Notes: generated by a model from the sequence alone, not told the origin. A stretch of 64,000 bases of DNA from Rahnella ecdela (GCF_019049625.1 NZ_JAFMOY010000125.1:1-64000); one strand, 5' to 3'. Positions 41,958-51,945 are shown, numbered from the stretch's first letter. Made by a program: numbers and translations.

Positions 41958-43985
41958 TTACCGCGCAATTCTCTCGTGCCAGTATTTCGTGAATTCCTCT
42001 TCGCCGTTCAGGCTGACCACCATATCGCCGCTGACGATAAAATGCGTCAGGTCGCTGCGCAGTTCGAGGGTGATCTCCGCTTCCATCCACCAGCCTTCAC
42101 GTCCCATTTTCATGGTCTGAGTCAGCAGATAACGGGCAGATAGCGGATCGCTGTTGCTGACAGTCAGTTCCCGCCGCAGATTATGATCGACCGTCGTGTC
42201 GATATCATCGAAGCGGTAAACGCCTTCGCCAAATACGCCGCCCACGCCGTGGGTCACGCAGGTCCAGCTGTCGTTGAGAAAATCGTAGGTGATGTTGCGG
42301 TCAACGCGTCCCGGTGACAGCACAGTTTGCGGGGTGAGCGGTGCGCTTTGCGGTTCTTTAATCGGCCCTTCAATCGAAAGCGGCTGCTCGCACACCGGCA
42401 GACTGAGCTGCGCACTGTGCAAATCTAAGGTCAGCGTCGCCGCTTCGGCCATCGGCCAGGTCATCGGCCAGAAGGTGGTCGCCAGCGAAATGCGCATCCG
42501 GTGGCCGGTGGCAAAGCGGTGCGCAATACCGTCCAGCTGTACCGGGACTTTAACTTTCTGGCCGGGGATCAGCGGCACAGATTTATCATGACCGTGCAGA
42601 TGTGAAAGATTCAGCCAGCCGTGGGTGACGCGATTCACAGAACCGTCCGGCGAGACATCCGAAAGCCGGACGTAGAGCATCGCCGCCGGTTTATCACTGC
42701 TCAGTTCAACGGTAAATTCCGGGAAACCGAAAATGGTCAGCGGCTCAGCCAGCGGCTCGCCGTCGAAGATTTCCGCCATGCCGTCATCAACACGCTGGTC
42801 CGGCGGCATTTCGCCGGGTACGCCTGCGCCCATCCATTCTCCGGCCATCAGACCATGGTTTTGCGGCGAACAGATATTGAGCACGCCTGCGTCAACGTCC
42901 GGCTGGGTATTAAGCTGGCCGCGTGTCAGCCAGCGCGGGCTGTGGTTGATATTGCTGGCGGTGCCGCGATCAAATCCCACCCATTCGCCCTTACTGACCG
43001 GACGCATCGCCGACGGCGGCTGACTGTCCTGTAACCACGTCTGGATCATAGGGCCTTCCATCGCGCCGTTGTCTTTGCCTTTCAGCCAGTGATCCCACCA
43101 GCGCACGGCTTCCTGTAAGAAACCCATCGCCGGTTCAGGCGTGCCGTCCTGCGGATAGATGTGCGCCCACGGACCGAGAATGGCGCGGCGCGGCACTTTC
43201 AAATTGTCCATCAGGCGGAAAACGGCGTTGCTGTAAGCGTCCGCCCAGCCGCCAATCGCCATCACCGGACACTGGATCGCCGACCAGTCTTCGCATACCG
43301 AACCGTGTTGCCAGTATTCATCGCGCAGCGGGTGTTCCATCCACAACGCCGGGAAAAATGGCATGTTTTCCAGACGGTTTAGCCAGTCTTTGTACCCGCT
43401 TTCACCGACCAGCGCGGGGTCGGAAGGGCGGCTCTGGTACGCCAGCATAATGCCGCCCCACCAGAGATTGTCGTTGAGCAGACAGCCGCCTTTGTAGTGA
43501 ATATCGTCGCGGTAACGGTCATCGGTGGAGCAGACGGTGATGATGGCTTTCAGCGCTGGCGGGCGGCGGGCGGCAACCTGTAAACCGTTGAAGCCGCCCC
43601 AGGATTTACCCATCATGCCGACGTTGCCGCTGCACCAGCGTTGTTCAGTTATCCACTGAATCACTTCCAGGGCGTCGTCCTGTTCCTGTAACAGATATTC
43701 ATCCGCCAGCAGGCCGTCGGATTCGCCGCTGCCGCGCAAATCCACGCGCACCACGGCATAGCCGTTTCCGGCGAAAAATCCGTGCATCGGTTCGTCACGG
43801 GTACGGGTTCCGTCGCGTTTGCGGTAAGGGATGTATTCGAGAATGGCGGGTACCGGCTGGCTTTCAGCGTCATCCGGCAGCCATAAACGGGCGGCGAGGC
43901 GCGTGCCGTCGCTCAGCGGGATCCACAAATGTTCAGTCACGGTGACGGCGTGAGGGAATTCGGTCACGATGCGTTTGGTGCTCAT
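41958..43985 (-). CDS. CocE/NonD-family serine hydrolase (Xaa-Pro dipeptidyl-peptidase superfamily)
   Basis: This 675-residue protein has an alpha/beta-hydrolase domain with the nucleophile Ser128 in MMGKSWGGFNG, then a jelly-roll beta-sandwich C-terminal domain, as in cocaine esterase, alpha-amino-acid ester hydrolases and cephalosporin acylases. Without a signal peptide it is cytoplasmic. It is the last gene of an operon with a peptide-type ABC transporter and overlaps the ATPase gene by four bases. The imported compound may therefore be an acylated or esterified peptide that is hydrolysed here. The exact substrate is unknown. Confidence 0.87.
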   Translation of the reverse strand: MSTKRIVTEFPHAVTVTEHLWIPLSDGTRLAARLWLPDDAESQPVPAILEYIPYRKRDGTRTRDEPMHGFFAGNGYAVVRVDLRGSGESDGLLADEYLLQEQDDALEVIQWITEQRWCSGNVGMMGKSWGGFNGLQVAARRPPALKAIITVCSTDDRYRDDIHYKGGCLLNDNLWWGGIMLAYQSRPSDPALVGESGYKDWLNRLENMPFFPALWMEHPLRDEYWQHGSVCEDWSAIQCPVMAIGGWADAYSNAVFRLMDNLKVPRRAILGPWAHIYPQDGTPEPAMGFLQEAVRWWDHWLKGKDNGAMEGPMIQTWLQDSQPPSAMRPVSKGEWVGFDRGTASNINHSPRWLTRGQLNTQPDVDAGVLNICSPQNHGLMAGEWMGAGVPGEMPPDQRVDDGMAEIFDGEPLAEPLTIFGFPEFTVELSSDKPAAMLYVRLSDVSPDGSVNRVTHGWLNLSHLHGHDKSVPLIPGQKVKVPVQLDGIAHRFATGHRMRISLATTFWPMTWPMAEAATLTLDLHSAQLSLPVCEQPLSIEGPIKEPQSAPLTPQTVLSPGRVDRNITYDFLNDSWTCVTHGVGGVFGEGVYRFDDIDTTVDHNLRRELTVSNSDPLSARYLLTQTMKMGREGWWMEAEITLELRSDLTHFIVSGDMVVSLNGEEEFTKYWHERIAR

Positions 43986-45625
43986 AAGACTCCTGTCGAA
44001 GGAATAACTGCCGCAGGAAGCGCCGTGCCGCGCAGGGCGAGAACGTCGTCCAGCCAGCTGGTTCGCATTTCCGGTACGGATGTCAGCAGTTTTTCGGTAT
44101 AGCTGTGCATTGGTGCGCTGAAGACCACGTCGGTATCGCCGCTGGCGACCACCTGGCCCTGATACATTACCGCCACCTGATGAGCGATACGTTTTACCGT
44201 ACCCAGATCGTGGGTGATAAACAGATACGACAGCCCGAGCTGTTCCTGCAAGCGCCGCAGCAGATTCAGCACTTCTTCCGCCACCAGCGGATCGAGCGCT
44301 GACGTGGCTTCATCGCAGATAATCAGTTCCGGCTGCGCAGCCAGTGCGCGGGCGATACAAACGCGCTGTTTCTGCCCGCCGGAAAGTTCACCGGGACGAC
44401 GGTCGGTAAGTTTGACCGGCAGTTCGGTCAGGCGCAGCAATTCTTCCACGCGCTCACGCACCTGCTTTTTGTTCATCCCAAAATAAAAGGTCAGCGGGCG
44501 GCCAATGATATCCAGCAAGGTCTGGCGCGGATTGAGCGCCACATCAGGCAACTGATAAATCATCTGCATACGGCGCAGCGTTTCTTTATTGCGTTTATGG
44601 AAATTGTGCGAAAGCTGAACGCCGTCGAAATCCACACTGCCTTCGGTATCCGGCAACAGGCCGACCAGCGCCCGCGCCAGCGTACTTTTCCCGCTGCCGG
44701 ATTCGCCGATAATCGCCAGCGTTTTACCGCGCGGCAGTTGCAGACTGACGTCATGCACCACGCGTTTCCCGTTGTAGCCGGTGTTCAGTTTGCGCATCGT
44801 CAGCAGCGGCTGTCCGGCGGATCCATGGCCGTCAGCCAGCGGCGTCAGCGCATGTTCACGTTCCGCCACCAGCCTGCGGGTATATTCCTGCTGCGGATTT
44901 TCCAGAATGGCTTGTGTATCGCCGGTTTCCACTTCTTTGCCGTGGCGCAGCACCATAATACGGTCGGCAAGTTGCGCGACAACGGCCAGATCGTGGGTGA
45001 TATACAACGCAGCCGTATTGAATTCGCGCACCAGTTTGCGCAGCATCACCAGCACTTCAATCTGTGTGGTGACGTCAAGCGCGGTGGTCGGCTCATCCAT
45101 GATCAGCAAATCGGGTTTACACGACATCGCCATTGCAGCCATTGCGCGCTGAAGCTGCCCGCCGGAAAGCTGATGCGGATAGCGTTTGCCGATGTTTTCC
45201 GGATCCGGTAAATCCAGCGAACGGAACAGCGAAATTGCCCACTGACGGCTTTCTTCTTTGCTCATCAGACCGTGGCGGACGGGACCTTCGCAAACCTGTT
45301 TTTCAATGGTCAGCGCCGGGTTAAACGAGGCCGCCGCGCTTTGCGCCACATATGCCACGCGTTTGCCACGCCATTCGCGCTTGACGCTGGAGGGTTGAGA
45401 AACGATATCGGTGCCATCCAGAAACACTTCGCCACCGGCAATCCGGCAACCCTGACGGGCATAGCCTAATGCTGCCAGCCCGATAGTGGATTTCCCGGCA
45501 CCGGATTCGCCAATCAGACCGAGCACTTCGCCCGCTGCCAGTCTGAGTGAAATATCCTGCACCAGCGGCGAACCGTCGAGGGTTTCGATGCGCAGGCTGC
45601 GCATTTCTAAAATCGTGCGTGTCAT
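43982..45625 (-). CDS. Fused double ATP-binding protein of a peptide-type ABC importer
   Basis: This 547-residue protein joins two nucleotide-binding domains, equivalent to DppD and DppF. The first has Walker A GESGAGKST, signature LSGGQLQRA and Walker B LLIMDEPTTALD. The second repeats them as GESGSGKST, LSGGQKQRV and LIICDEATSALD. Both copies look complete. It energises transport through the permeases encoded upstream. The overlaps with both neighbours (four bases each) indicate one polycistronic message. Confidence 0.93.
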   Translation of the reverse strand: MTRTILEMRSLRIETLDGSPLVQDISLRLAAGEVLGLIGESGAGKSTIGLAALGYARQGCRIAGGEVFLDGTDIVSQPSSVKREWRGKRVAYVAQSAAASFNPALTIEKQVCEGPVRHGLMSKEESRQWAISLFRSLDLPDPENIGKRYPHQLSGGQLQRAMAAMAMSCKPDLLIMDEPTTALDVTTQIEVLVMLRKLVREFNTAALYITHDLAVVAQLADRIMVLRHGKEVETGDTQAILENPQQEYTRRLVAEREHALTPLADGHGSAGQPLLTMRKLNTGYNGKRVVHDVSLQLPRGKTLAIIGESGSGKSTLARALVGLLPDTEGSVDFDGVQLSHNFHKRNKETLRRMQMIYQLPDVALNPRQTLLDIIGRPLTFYFGMNKKQVRERVEELLRLTELPVKLTDRRPGELSGGQKQRVCIARALAAQPELIICDEATSALDPLVAEEVLNLLRRLQEQLGLSYLFITHDLGTVKRIAHQVAVMYQGQVVASGDTDVVFSAPMHSYTEKLLTSVPEMRTSWLDDVLALRGTALPAAVIPSTGVL

Positions 45626-46449
45626 GCTTCATCTCCATGCGGCAGGCTGTTACGCGCCAGCAGCCAGTCAACCACCAGATTGACGCCAATCGTCAGCAGG
45701 GCAATCGCCGCCGCCGGATACAACGGCGCGAACTGACCAAAGTTAATCGCCTGCGCGTTGTCACGCACCATGCTGCCCCAGTCGGCATACGGCGGCTGAA
45801 TGCCCAGACCTAAGAAACTTAAGCCGGCGATGAACAGGAAGGTAAAGCAGAAGCGCATGCCAAACTCCGCAAGCAGCGGCGGCAGGGCGTTCGGCAGGAT
45901 TTCTTTGAACAGCACCCAGCGCAGCCCTTCGCCACGCAAACGCGCCGCTTCGACGTATTCCTGACAAACAATCGCCTGCGCCACCAGACGTGCCAGGCGG
46001 AACACGCGTGTGGCATCGAGCAGGGCGATGGTCAGCACCAGCACCGGAATGGATGTGCCCATCACGGACAATACGATGAGCGCAAAAATCAGCACCGGAA
46101 TCGACATCACGGTATCGACGATGCGCGACAGCACCACATCCACCCATTTGCCGTAAATCGCCGCCGTAAAGCCGGTGACAATGCCGATGATAAATGAGCT
46201 GAAGGTGATGGTCAGCGCGATAGCAATCGTGGTGCGCGCACCAAACAGAATGCGTGAGAGCATATCGCGCCCGAGGCTGTCAGTGCCGAACGGCGTGGCG
46301 GCGGACGGCAGCAGCCAGATATCGCCGACCTGTTCGGTTTCGCTGTGCGGTGCAAGCCAGGGCGCAAAAATAGCCGCCAGCAGATTCACCGCAATAATCA
46401 CAATACCAATCCAGGCCGACAGCGGGATGTTAATGAAATATCGGTTCAT
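45622..46449 (-). CDS. DppC-type ABC transporter permease
   Basis: This 275-residue inner-membrane permease has five to six helices. The start (WIGIVIIAVNLLAAIFAPWLAP) and the conserved GTDSLGRDMLSRILFGARTT segment are typical of DppC/OppC. The coupling loop with EAARLRGEGLRWVLFKEILPNALPPLL contacts the ATPase. It pairs with the DppB-type protein encoded 12 bp upstream. Confidence 0.93.
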   Translation of the reverse strand: MNRYFINIPLSAWIGIVIIAVNLLAAIFAPWLAPHSETEQVGDIWLLPSAATPFGTDSLGRDMLSRILFGARTTIAIALTITFSSFIIGIVTGFTAAIYGKWVDVVLSRIVDTVMSIPVLIFALIVLSVMGTSIPVLVLTIALLDATRVFRLARLVAQAIVCQEYVEAARLRGEGLRWVLFKEILPNALPPLLAEFGMRFCFTFLFIAGLSFLGLGIQPPYADWGSMVRDNAQAINFGQFAPLYPAAAIALLTIGVNLVVDWLLARNSLPHGDEA

Positions 46450-46461
46450 GAGTTCCCTCTT

Positions 46462-47412
46462 TTAGCGCGCATGGCGCAGGCGTGGATTGCACCAGATCGC
46501 CAGCAAATCGGCGGTGGTGTTGAGGAAAATATAGGTGCCACCAAACAGCAGACCGCAGGCCTGAACCACCGGCAGGTCGCGCTTGGTCACCGCATCCACC
46601 ATGTATTGCCCGATGCCCGGATAGACAAACACCACTTCCACCAGGATCACACCGACCACCAGATACGCGAGGTTAAACGCCACCACGTTGATGATAGGCG
46701 CAAGAGCGTTTGGCAGGGCGTGAGAAATCACAATACGCCAGCGTGGAATGCCCTTGAGCACTGCGCTTTCGATGTACGGACTGGCCATCACCGCCGTGAC
46801 CGACGCACGCGTCATGCGCAGCATATGCGCCAGTACCACCAGCGTCAGGGTGAGCATCGGCAGGGTACAGACGTAAAGCCGGTCGATAAACGACGAACTG
46901 CTGTCGACCATCGCCAGACTTGGAAACCAGGTCAGGCGGATGGCGAAGGCGATCACCAGAATGTAACCGACAAAAAACTCCGGCACCGAAATGCTGATAA
47001 GCGTCAGCGTGTTCGCCAGCCGGTCAAAGACGGAACCGCGCCAGATAGCCGACGCGATACCTAAACCCACCGCCAGCGGAATGGCAATCACCGCCGCGTA
47101 TCCGGCGAGGAACAAAGTATTCGCCAGACGCGGCAGCAGTTCGTCGCTGATGGCGCGACCATTCGCCAGTGAATGACCTAAATCGCCGTGCATAATGCCC
47201 GCCAGCCAGTGCAGATAACGCAGCACTGATGGTTCATCCAGCCCGAGTTGCAGACGCAACGCGGCAACGGTTTCAGGCGTGGCGCTCTGGCCTAAAATGG
47301 CCGTCGCGACGTCACCGGGCAGCATTTCAGTGCCGATAAAAATCAGCACCGAAACCAGCCACAGCGTGATAATGCCCAACAGGGCCCGCTGTAAAATCCG
47401 TTTTTTCATCAT
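46462..47412 (-). CDS. DppB-type ABC transporter permease
   Basis: This 316-residue permease starts RILQRALLGIITLWLVSVLIF. It contains the family segments LGLDEPSVLRYLHWLAGIMHGDLGHS in part and ESAVLKGIPRWRIVISHALPNALAPII, the EAA coupling loop. About six helices are predicted. It overlaps the end of the binding-protein gene by four bases. Confidence 0.93.
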   Translation of the reverse strand: MMKKRILQRALLGIITLWLVSVLIFIGTEMLPGDVATAILGQSATPETVAALRLQLGLDEPSVLRYLHWLAGIMHGDLGHSLANGRAISDELLPRLANTLFLAGYAAVIAIPLAVGLGIASAIWRGSVFDRLANTLTLISISVPEFFVGYILVIAFAIRLTWFPSLAMVDSSSSFIDRLYVCTLPMLTLTLVVLAHMLRMTRASVTAVMASPYIESAVLKGIPRWRIVISHALPNALAPIINVVAFNLAYLVVGVILVEVVFVYPGIGQYMVDAVTKRDLPVVQACGLLFGGTYIFLNTTADLLAIWCNPRLRHAR

Positions 47413-48992
47413 GCCTCCAGCCAGACGCGCTCGGCCAGACGACCACCCATGAAGTTAAACATCGGATGCGGCTTGATGCCGCCGACTTTTTTGCTGGCGG
47501 CATCGAGATAATCGCCGAACAGCGGGATCATTGCGCCACCGTTGTCACGCACGATGCTTTGCAGTTCGCCATAGATTTCCGCGCGTTTGCCTTCATCGAG
47601 CAGCGAACGTGCCTGTAAAAGCAATGCGTCAAACTTGTCATCTTTCCAGTGCGTGTCGTTCCATTTTGCGGTGGACTGATAAGCGGTGGAGAACATCTGG
47701 TCAGCGGTCGGGCGCCCGCCCCAGTACCCCATACTGAACGGCGCTTTCATCCACACGTCGTCCCAGTAACTGTCGGCAGGCTGGCGCTTGATGTTGACCT
47801 GAATACCGCCTTTCTGCGCCTGTCCCTGGAACAGGGCGGCGGCGTCGAGCGCACCGGCAAAAGCAGCGTCAGAAGACGACAGTTCGATTTTGAGATCGGT
47901 CAGACCGGCTTTTTTCAGGTAGAACTTTGATTTGTCCGGATCGTAAACGCGTTGTTCCAGGCTGTGATTGAAGAAACGGTCGGTTTTCGGAATAGGGTGG
48001 TCGTTACCCAGCGAGCCGTAGCCACGCAGCACGGTATCGAGGATTTTCTGGCGGTCGATGCCGTGTTTAATTGCCATGCGTACGTCGTTGTTGTTGTACG
48101 GTGCGACACTGCAATCCATCAGGAACGTAAAATGCTGGCCGCCGGAAGAACGCACAATGTTCAGCGCCGGGCTGCGTTTGAGGAAATCGACCGTTTTGAA
48201 ATCAACGCGGTTAATCGCATGAACCTGACCGGAAATCAGGGCGTTGGTACGCGCGGTCGGATCGTTAATGACCAGCACTTCCACGGCATCGACAAAGGCG
48301 CGATCCGGCTTCCAGTAGTTCGGGTTACGTTTGAACAGCGATCGCACGCCCGGCTCGTACTGATCGAAGATAAACCCGCCGGTACCAATCGGGTGTGACC
48401 AGTCAGTGAAGCCGTTCGGCACCACCACCAGATGGTAATCCGCCAGCAGATATGGCAGGTCAGCGTTGCCGCTGTCGAGGGTAATCAGGACTTGGTTGTC
48501 GCCCTGTTTGGTCAGGCCGGTAATCGGAGCCAACTGGGTTTTGATGGCGCTTTTGGATTTGTCGCCGCGATGCAGGTTGATGGAATAGAGAATGTCATCG
48601 ACGTCGAGTTTTTTGCCGTTATGGAAGGTCACGCCATCACGAACAGTAAACACCCATTCGGCGGCACCCGGTTTGGCTTCCCATGCTGAGAACAGTTCCG
48701 GCGTGGCTTTGTTATTTTCATCAATTTCCACCAGGCCATTCATCAGCATATATGCCTGATTTAAGGGCACCCAGTCGCTGAATAATGTCGGGTCCAGCGT
48801 GTCACTGGTATTTCCGCCTGACATGCCCAGTTTTAATACGCCGCCTTTTTTCGGTTCAGCGGCGAAAGCAGAGAACGGTGAAAAACCTAAGGCACTGGTA
48901 ATACCCACAGCGGAAGCGCTGGTAATAAAGCCGCGACGGCTAAGTTGTGCATCCTGCATTAATTTCGTCAAAGGGGAATTATTATCTTTCAT
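47409..48992 (-). CDS. Tat-exported extracellular solute-binding protein, family 5
   Basis: This 527-residue periplasmic binding protein of the DppA/OppA family is the first gene of the operon. The N-terminus has a twin-arginine motif (SRRGFITSASAVG, Arg19-Arg20) and a likely cleavage after AFA near residue 44, so export is by the Tat pathway, not Sec. Family landmarks are LDPTLFSDWVPLNQAYMLMNGL, TVRDGVTFHNGKKLDVDD and the C-terminal EGKRAEIYGELQSIVRDN. It would bind peptides or peptide-like compounds. It is not obviously a lipoprotein. Confidence 0.92.
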   Translation of the reverse strand: MKDNNSPLTKLMQDAQLSRRGFITSASAVGITSALGFSPFSAFAAEPKKGGVLKLGMSGGNTSDTLDPTLFSDWVPLNQAYMLMNGLVEIDENNKATPELFSAWEAKPGAAEWVFTVRDGVTFHNGKKLDVDDILYSINLHRGDKSKSAIKTQLAPITGLTKQGDNQVLITLDSGNADLPYLLADYHLVVVPNGFTDWSHPIGTGGFIFDQYEPGVRSLFKRNPNYWKPDRAFVDAVEVLVINDPTARTNALISGQVHAINRVDFKTVDFLKRSPALNIVRSSGGQHFTFLMDCSVAPYNNNDVRMAIKHGIDRQKILDTVLRGYGSLGNDHPIPKTDRFFNHSLEQRVYDPDKSKFYLKKAGLTDLKIELSSSDAAFAGALDAAALFQGQAQKGGIQVNIKRQPADSYWDDVWMKAPFSMGYWGGRPTADQMFSTAYQSTAKWNDTHWKDDKFDALLLQARSLLDEGKRAEIYGELQSIVRDNGGAMIPLFGDYLDAASKKVGGIKPHPMFNFMGGRLAERVWLEA

Positions 48993-49210
48993 TAATTTTC
49001 TCCATAGTACGTGCTGGAATTTTATAGGTGCAGGCGAAATACCCCGGGTGTTTCTAATTGGCGCAATGGATTGCCTTGATGATTTATATCAAAACCTCCT
49101 GTTGAACTTGCATGAGAATTTATCATGAGGGTATGCGAAAAATGCGCGGCAGAACACCCTGAAAAGCTTTATTTTTCTGAACTATCAATGTCTGGAAAGG
49201 GAAGTGACCG

Positions 49211-49492
49211 GTGGAACTGCATACGGTTGTCGGCTTAATTGGCGTGTTTTGCTATCTTCTGGCTTATGCGCTGGTTCAAATGCGCAGGCTAGCGGTTGAT
49301 GCTAACAGTTACGCGTATCTTAATATAATCGGCGGTGTGTTTGGCCTCTATTCATTAAGCCATGATTTTAACCTTGCATCCTGTATTTCACAGTCATGCT
49401 GGCTGTTGTTTACAATAATTGGTATGAATTCTGCGAGAAAACGCAGATATCTGGAAAGGAATAAAATCCCGCCGTCCGATGTCAATTCATAA
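49211..49492 (+). CDS. Small integral membrane protein, CBU_0592-like
   Basis: The 93-residue protein has three predicted helices (about 5-22, 36-50 and 58-72) and a polar C-terminal tail. The composition and the segment GLIGVFCYLLAYALVQ resemble the CBU_0592-like small membrane protein family, which lacks a known function. The start is GTG, with a purine-rich GGGAAG about eight bases upstream. It stands alone, divergent from the ABC operon. Confidence 0.7.
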   Translation: MELHTVVGLIGVFCYLLAYALVQMRRLAVDANSYAYLNIIGGVFGLYSLSHDFNLASCISQSCWLLFTIIGMNSARKRRYLERNKIPPSDVNS

Positions 49493-49571
49493 TATTTTAT
49501 TATGACCTGGGATTATTATTATTTTTTATAAATAATGTGATATCCATCTCGTCAGTTATGCTGAATTAGCA

Positions 49572-49599
49572 TTACCAGACCAGATATCTGGCCTGGTAA
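49572..49599. terminator. Nested palindrome between the small membrane gene and the LysR gene
   Basis: TTACCAG and CTGGTAA enclose the palindrome CCAGATATCTGG (49580-49591). On the plus strand AATTTATT follows. It is a probable bidirectional stop for two convergent genes. Confidence 0.55.
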
Positions 49600-49610
49600 A
49601 TTTATTCACT

Positions 49611-50501
49611 TTAAGGCTGTTTAAGCCAGTTAATGACTTTGTGTACCACTGGTTTAAGGAACCGGTCCTGTGGTGTCAGCATGTAGCATTTACCGGCGGC
49701 AGCCAGTTTGCCGGGATGCGCGGCAACCAGCTGGCCACTGTTGACGTAATCCTGCACCAGTCCTTCCCAGCCCAGCAGAATTCCATCCCCCAGCACCGCC
49801 GACTGCACCAGAAACGGATAGTTATTGGCGCGCCAGGTTCTGCGCGGCGTCACGAAACTGACATCCTGTGAGGCAAACCAGTCGCGCCAGCCAGTCCATT
49901 CACGTTGCGGATCGTCCTGGATAAGCAATGTATGTTCGAGCAAATCGGCAGCACTGGCATCCGGCGGCAGCCGGTTGAGAAATTCCGGTGAACACATCGG
50001 ATAGCAGACTTCATCGAACAACGCCTGTACGTGATAACCGGGCGGCGGCTCACACAGATAGAAAATAGCCAGATCAAATTCTGATGACTTGAGGTCCGAA
50101 AAGCTGTCGGAGATTTTCATGCGGATTTGCAAATCAGGCAACAGCTGGCGCAAAGAGGAGAGACGTGACGAAAGCCACAGGCCGCTCATGGCGCTGGTGC
50201 AGGCCAGCGTGACCTGCGGCAGGCCGTTCCAGCCCATGACTTCAGCCGTGGATTGCGAAATATCTCCCAGCCATTTTCGCACCTGTTGTGCATAGGTTTC
50301 GCCGCGCGGCGTCAGCGTGGTTTTACGCTGGGCGCGCTGGAAAAGCTTACAGCCGAGCATCTCTTCGAGCTGAATAATCTGGCGGCTGATGGCACTTTGC
50401 GTCAGATTCAGCTCGTCGGCCGCCCGCGAAAAACTGCAATAACGTGCCACGCATTCAAAAGCCACCAGCGTGTTCAGTGGCGGTAACGGTTCAATCTGCA
50501 C
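49611..50501 (-). CDS. LysR-family transcriptional regulator (GcvA-like branch)
   Basis: The 296-residue regulator has an N-terminal winged helix (LPPLNTLVAFECVARYCSFS, then AADELNLTQSAISRQIIQLEEMLG in part) and a periplasmic-binding-like effector domain. The LTQSAISRQI recognition helix and FQRAQRKTTLTPRGE are typical of the GcvA branch. I use the GTG at 50501, with GGAGAG about nine bases upstream, because the ATG at 50552 lies inside the preceding gene and lacks a site. Targets are unknown. Confidence 0.85.
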   Translation of the reverse strand: MQIEPLPPLNTLVAFECVARYCSFSRAADELNLTQSAISRQIIQLEEMLGCKLFQRAQRKTTLTPRGETYAQQVRKWLGDISQSTAEVMGWNGLPQVTLACTSAMSGLWLSSRLSSLRQLLPDLQIRMKISDSFSDLKSSEFDLAIFYLCEPPPGYHVQALFDEVCYPMCSPEFLNRLPPDASAADLLEHTLLIQDDPQREWTGWRDWFASQDVSFVTPRRTWRANNYPFLVQSAVLGDGILLGWEGLVQDYVNSGQLVAAHPGKLAAAGKCYMLTPQDRFLKPVVHKVINWLKQP

Positions 50502-50526
50502 GATAAAAGTCTCTCCGGATGGGCGT

Positions 50527-51945
50527 TTAGCAATTTTCCAGCATCTGAGCAATGGTCACGCCAACCTGCTGGACGGCACGTTCGGTTTTCGCCGTCAGCG
50601 TCTGGGCATAATTGATCCGCAGACAGTTGCGGTATTTGCCTGATGCAGAGAATATCGAACCGATAGCAATTTGCACTAAATGTTCTTCCAGCAACCGGTT
50701 CAGACGTTGTGTATCCACGCGTTCGTCGAGTTCAATCCACAGCAAAAAACCTCCCTGCGGACGGCTGACGCGTGAACCGCACGGGAAATATTTCATCACC
50801 CAGTCAGTCATGGTGCACAGGTTTCGCTGGTACTGATTGCGCATACGGCGCATGTGCTGCAGGTAATGGCCCTGTTTGATGAAATCTGCGATGGCGATTT
50901 GTGGCAGCGTCGCTGACGCACCTGTGGTGATGTATTTCATGTGCAGGGCGCGGTCATGGTAACGGCCCGGCGCAATCCAGCCGACGCGTAAACCTGGCGC
51001 CAGCGTTTTGGAAAACGAGCTGCACAGCAAAACGCGTCCATCTTCGTCGAAAGACGTGATGGTGGCCGGGCGGGGATACTGATACGCCAGTTCGCCGTAA
51101 ACGTCATCTTCGATAATCGCGATATCGTAGCGTTGCGCCAGGCGCAGCAAACTTTTCTTACGATCGTCCGGCATGTTGTAACCGAGAGGATTATTGCAGT
51201 TGGGTGTCAGCTGTATCGCTTTGATTGGCCACTGTTCCAGCGCCATCTCAAGAGCTTCCAGACTGATCCCGGTGACAGGATCGGTCGGGATTTCCAGCGC
51301 TTTCATACCAAAACCTTTCAGCGTCTGCATAGCGCCGTGAAAACTCGGTGAATCCACCGCCACGATGTCCCCGTGCTCGCAGACCGAGCGGATGGCGATA
51401 GACAGCGCCTCATGACAACCTGTGGTGATCAGAATATTGCTGGCATCCATATGGCTTCCGCTGTCGATCATCAGGCGGGCAATCTGTTCGCGCAGGTCTT
51501 CTGAACCGTAAATACTGTCGTAATGAAACGCGCTGAGATTCTGATGCTGTCCGGCGCGCCCCATAAGGCGGCTGAGAGGGCGGAGCGTGGCGGCAGTCAC
51601 ATCGGGTGAACCGCGACCCAACTGAATTACACCCGGACGGTGCGGGGAGGTGATCAATTCAAGCACCTGGTCCCACTGGGAAATATCCACCGGGCGCTGT
51701 GTCGGGCGGCAAACTGCCGGAAGAGCCGCCTGAATGCGCGCGTCTTTCACGAAGTACCCGGATTTCGGACGGGCTTCAACCAGCTGTTTTTCTTCCAGCA
51801 CCCGGTACGCCTGCTGAACGGTACTGACGCTGACGCCATGTTCACTGCTTAAAACCCGCACCGAAGGCAGACGGATACCCGCGGGATACAGCCCCTGTTC
51901 AATACGGTCACTCAGAACATTTGCCAGATTTTCGTAACGATTCAT
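50527..51945 (-). CDS. MocR/PdxR-type GntR regulator with aminotransferase domain
   Basis: This 472-residue regulator joins a GntR winged helix (residues 1-75, RLPSVRVLSSEHGVSVSTVQ) to an aminotransferase-like domain that binds PLP. The PLP-lysine motif is SSFSKTLAPGLRVGW. Other active-site segments are LTPNCNNPLGY and IIEDDVYGEL. Members sense PLP or amino-acid adducts. I use the ATG at 51945, with AGGA seven bases upstream; the upstream ATG at 52044 overlaps the promoter region. It is divergent from a DUF1127 gene, a plausible target. Confidence 0.92.
   Translation of the reverse strand: MNRYENLANVLSDRIEQGLYPAGIRLPSVRVLSSEHGVSVSTVQQAYRVLEEKQLVEARPKSGYFVKDARIQAALPAVCRPTQRPVDISQWDQVLELITSPHRPGVIQLGRGSPDVTAATLRPLSRLMGRAGQHQNLSAFHYDSIYGSEDLREQIARLMIDSGSHMDASNILITTGCHEALSIAIRSVCEHGDIVAVDSPSFHGAMQTLKGFGMKALEIPTDPVTGISLEALEMALEQWPIKAIQLTPNCNNPLGYNMPDDRKKSLLRLAQRYDIAIIEDDVYGELAYQYPRPATITSFDEDGRVLLCSSFSKTLAPGLRVGWIAPGRYHDRALHMKYITTGASATLPQIAIADFIKQGHYLQHMRRMRNQYQRNLCTMTDWVMKYFPCGSRVSRPQGGFLLWIELDERVDTQRLNRLLEEHLVQIAIGSIFSASGKYRNCLRINYAQTLTAKTERAVQQVGVTIAQMLENC

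Noticed and set aside
44597-45211. 204-residue frame antisense to the double ATPase
   Set aside because: The opposite strand has a complete ABC ATPase with both sets of motifs, so this is a shadow.
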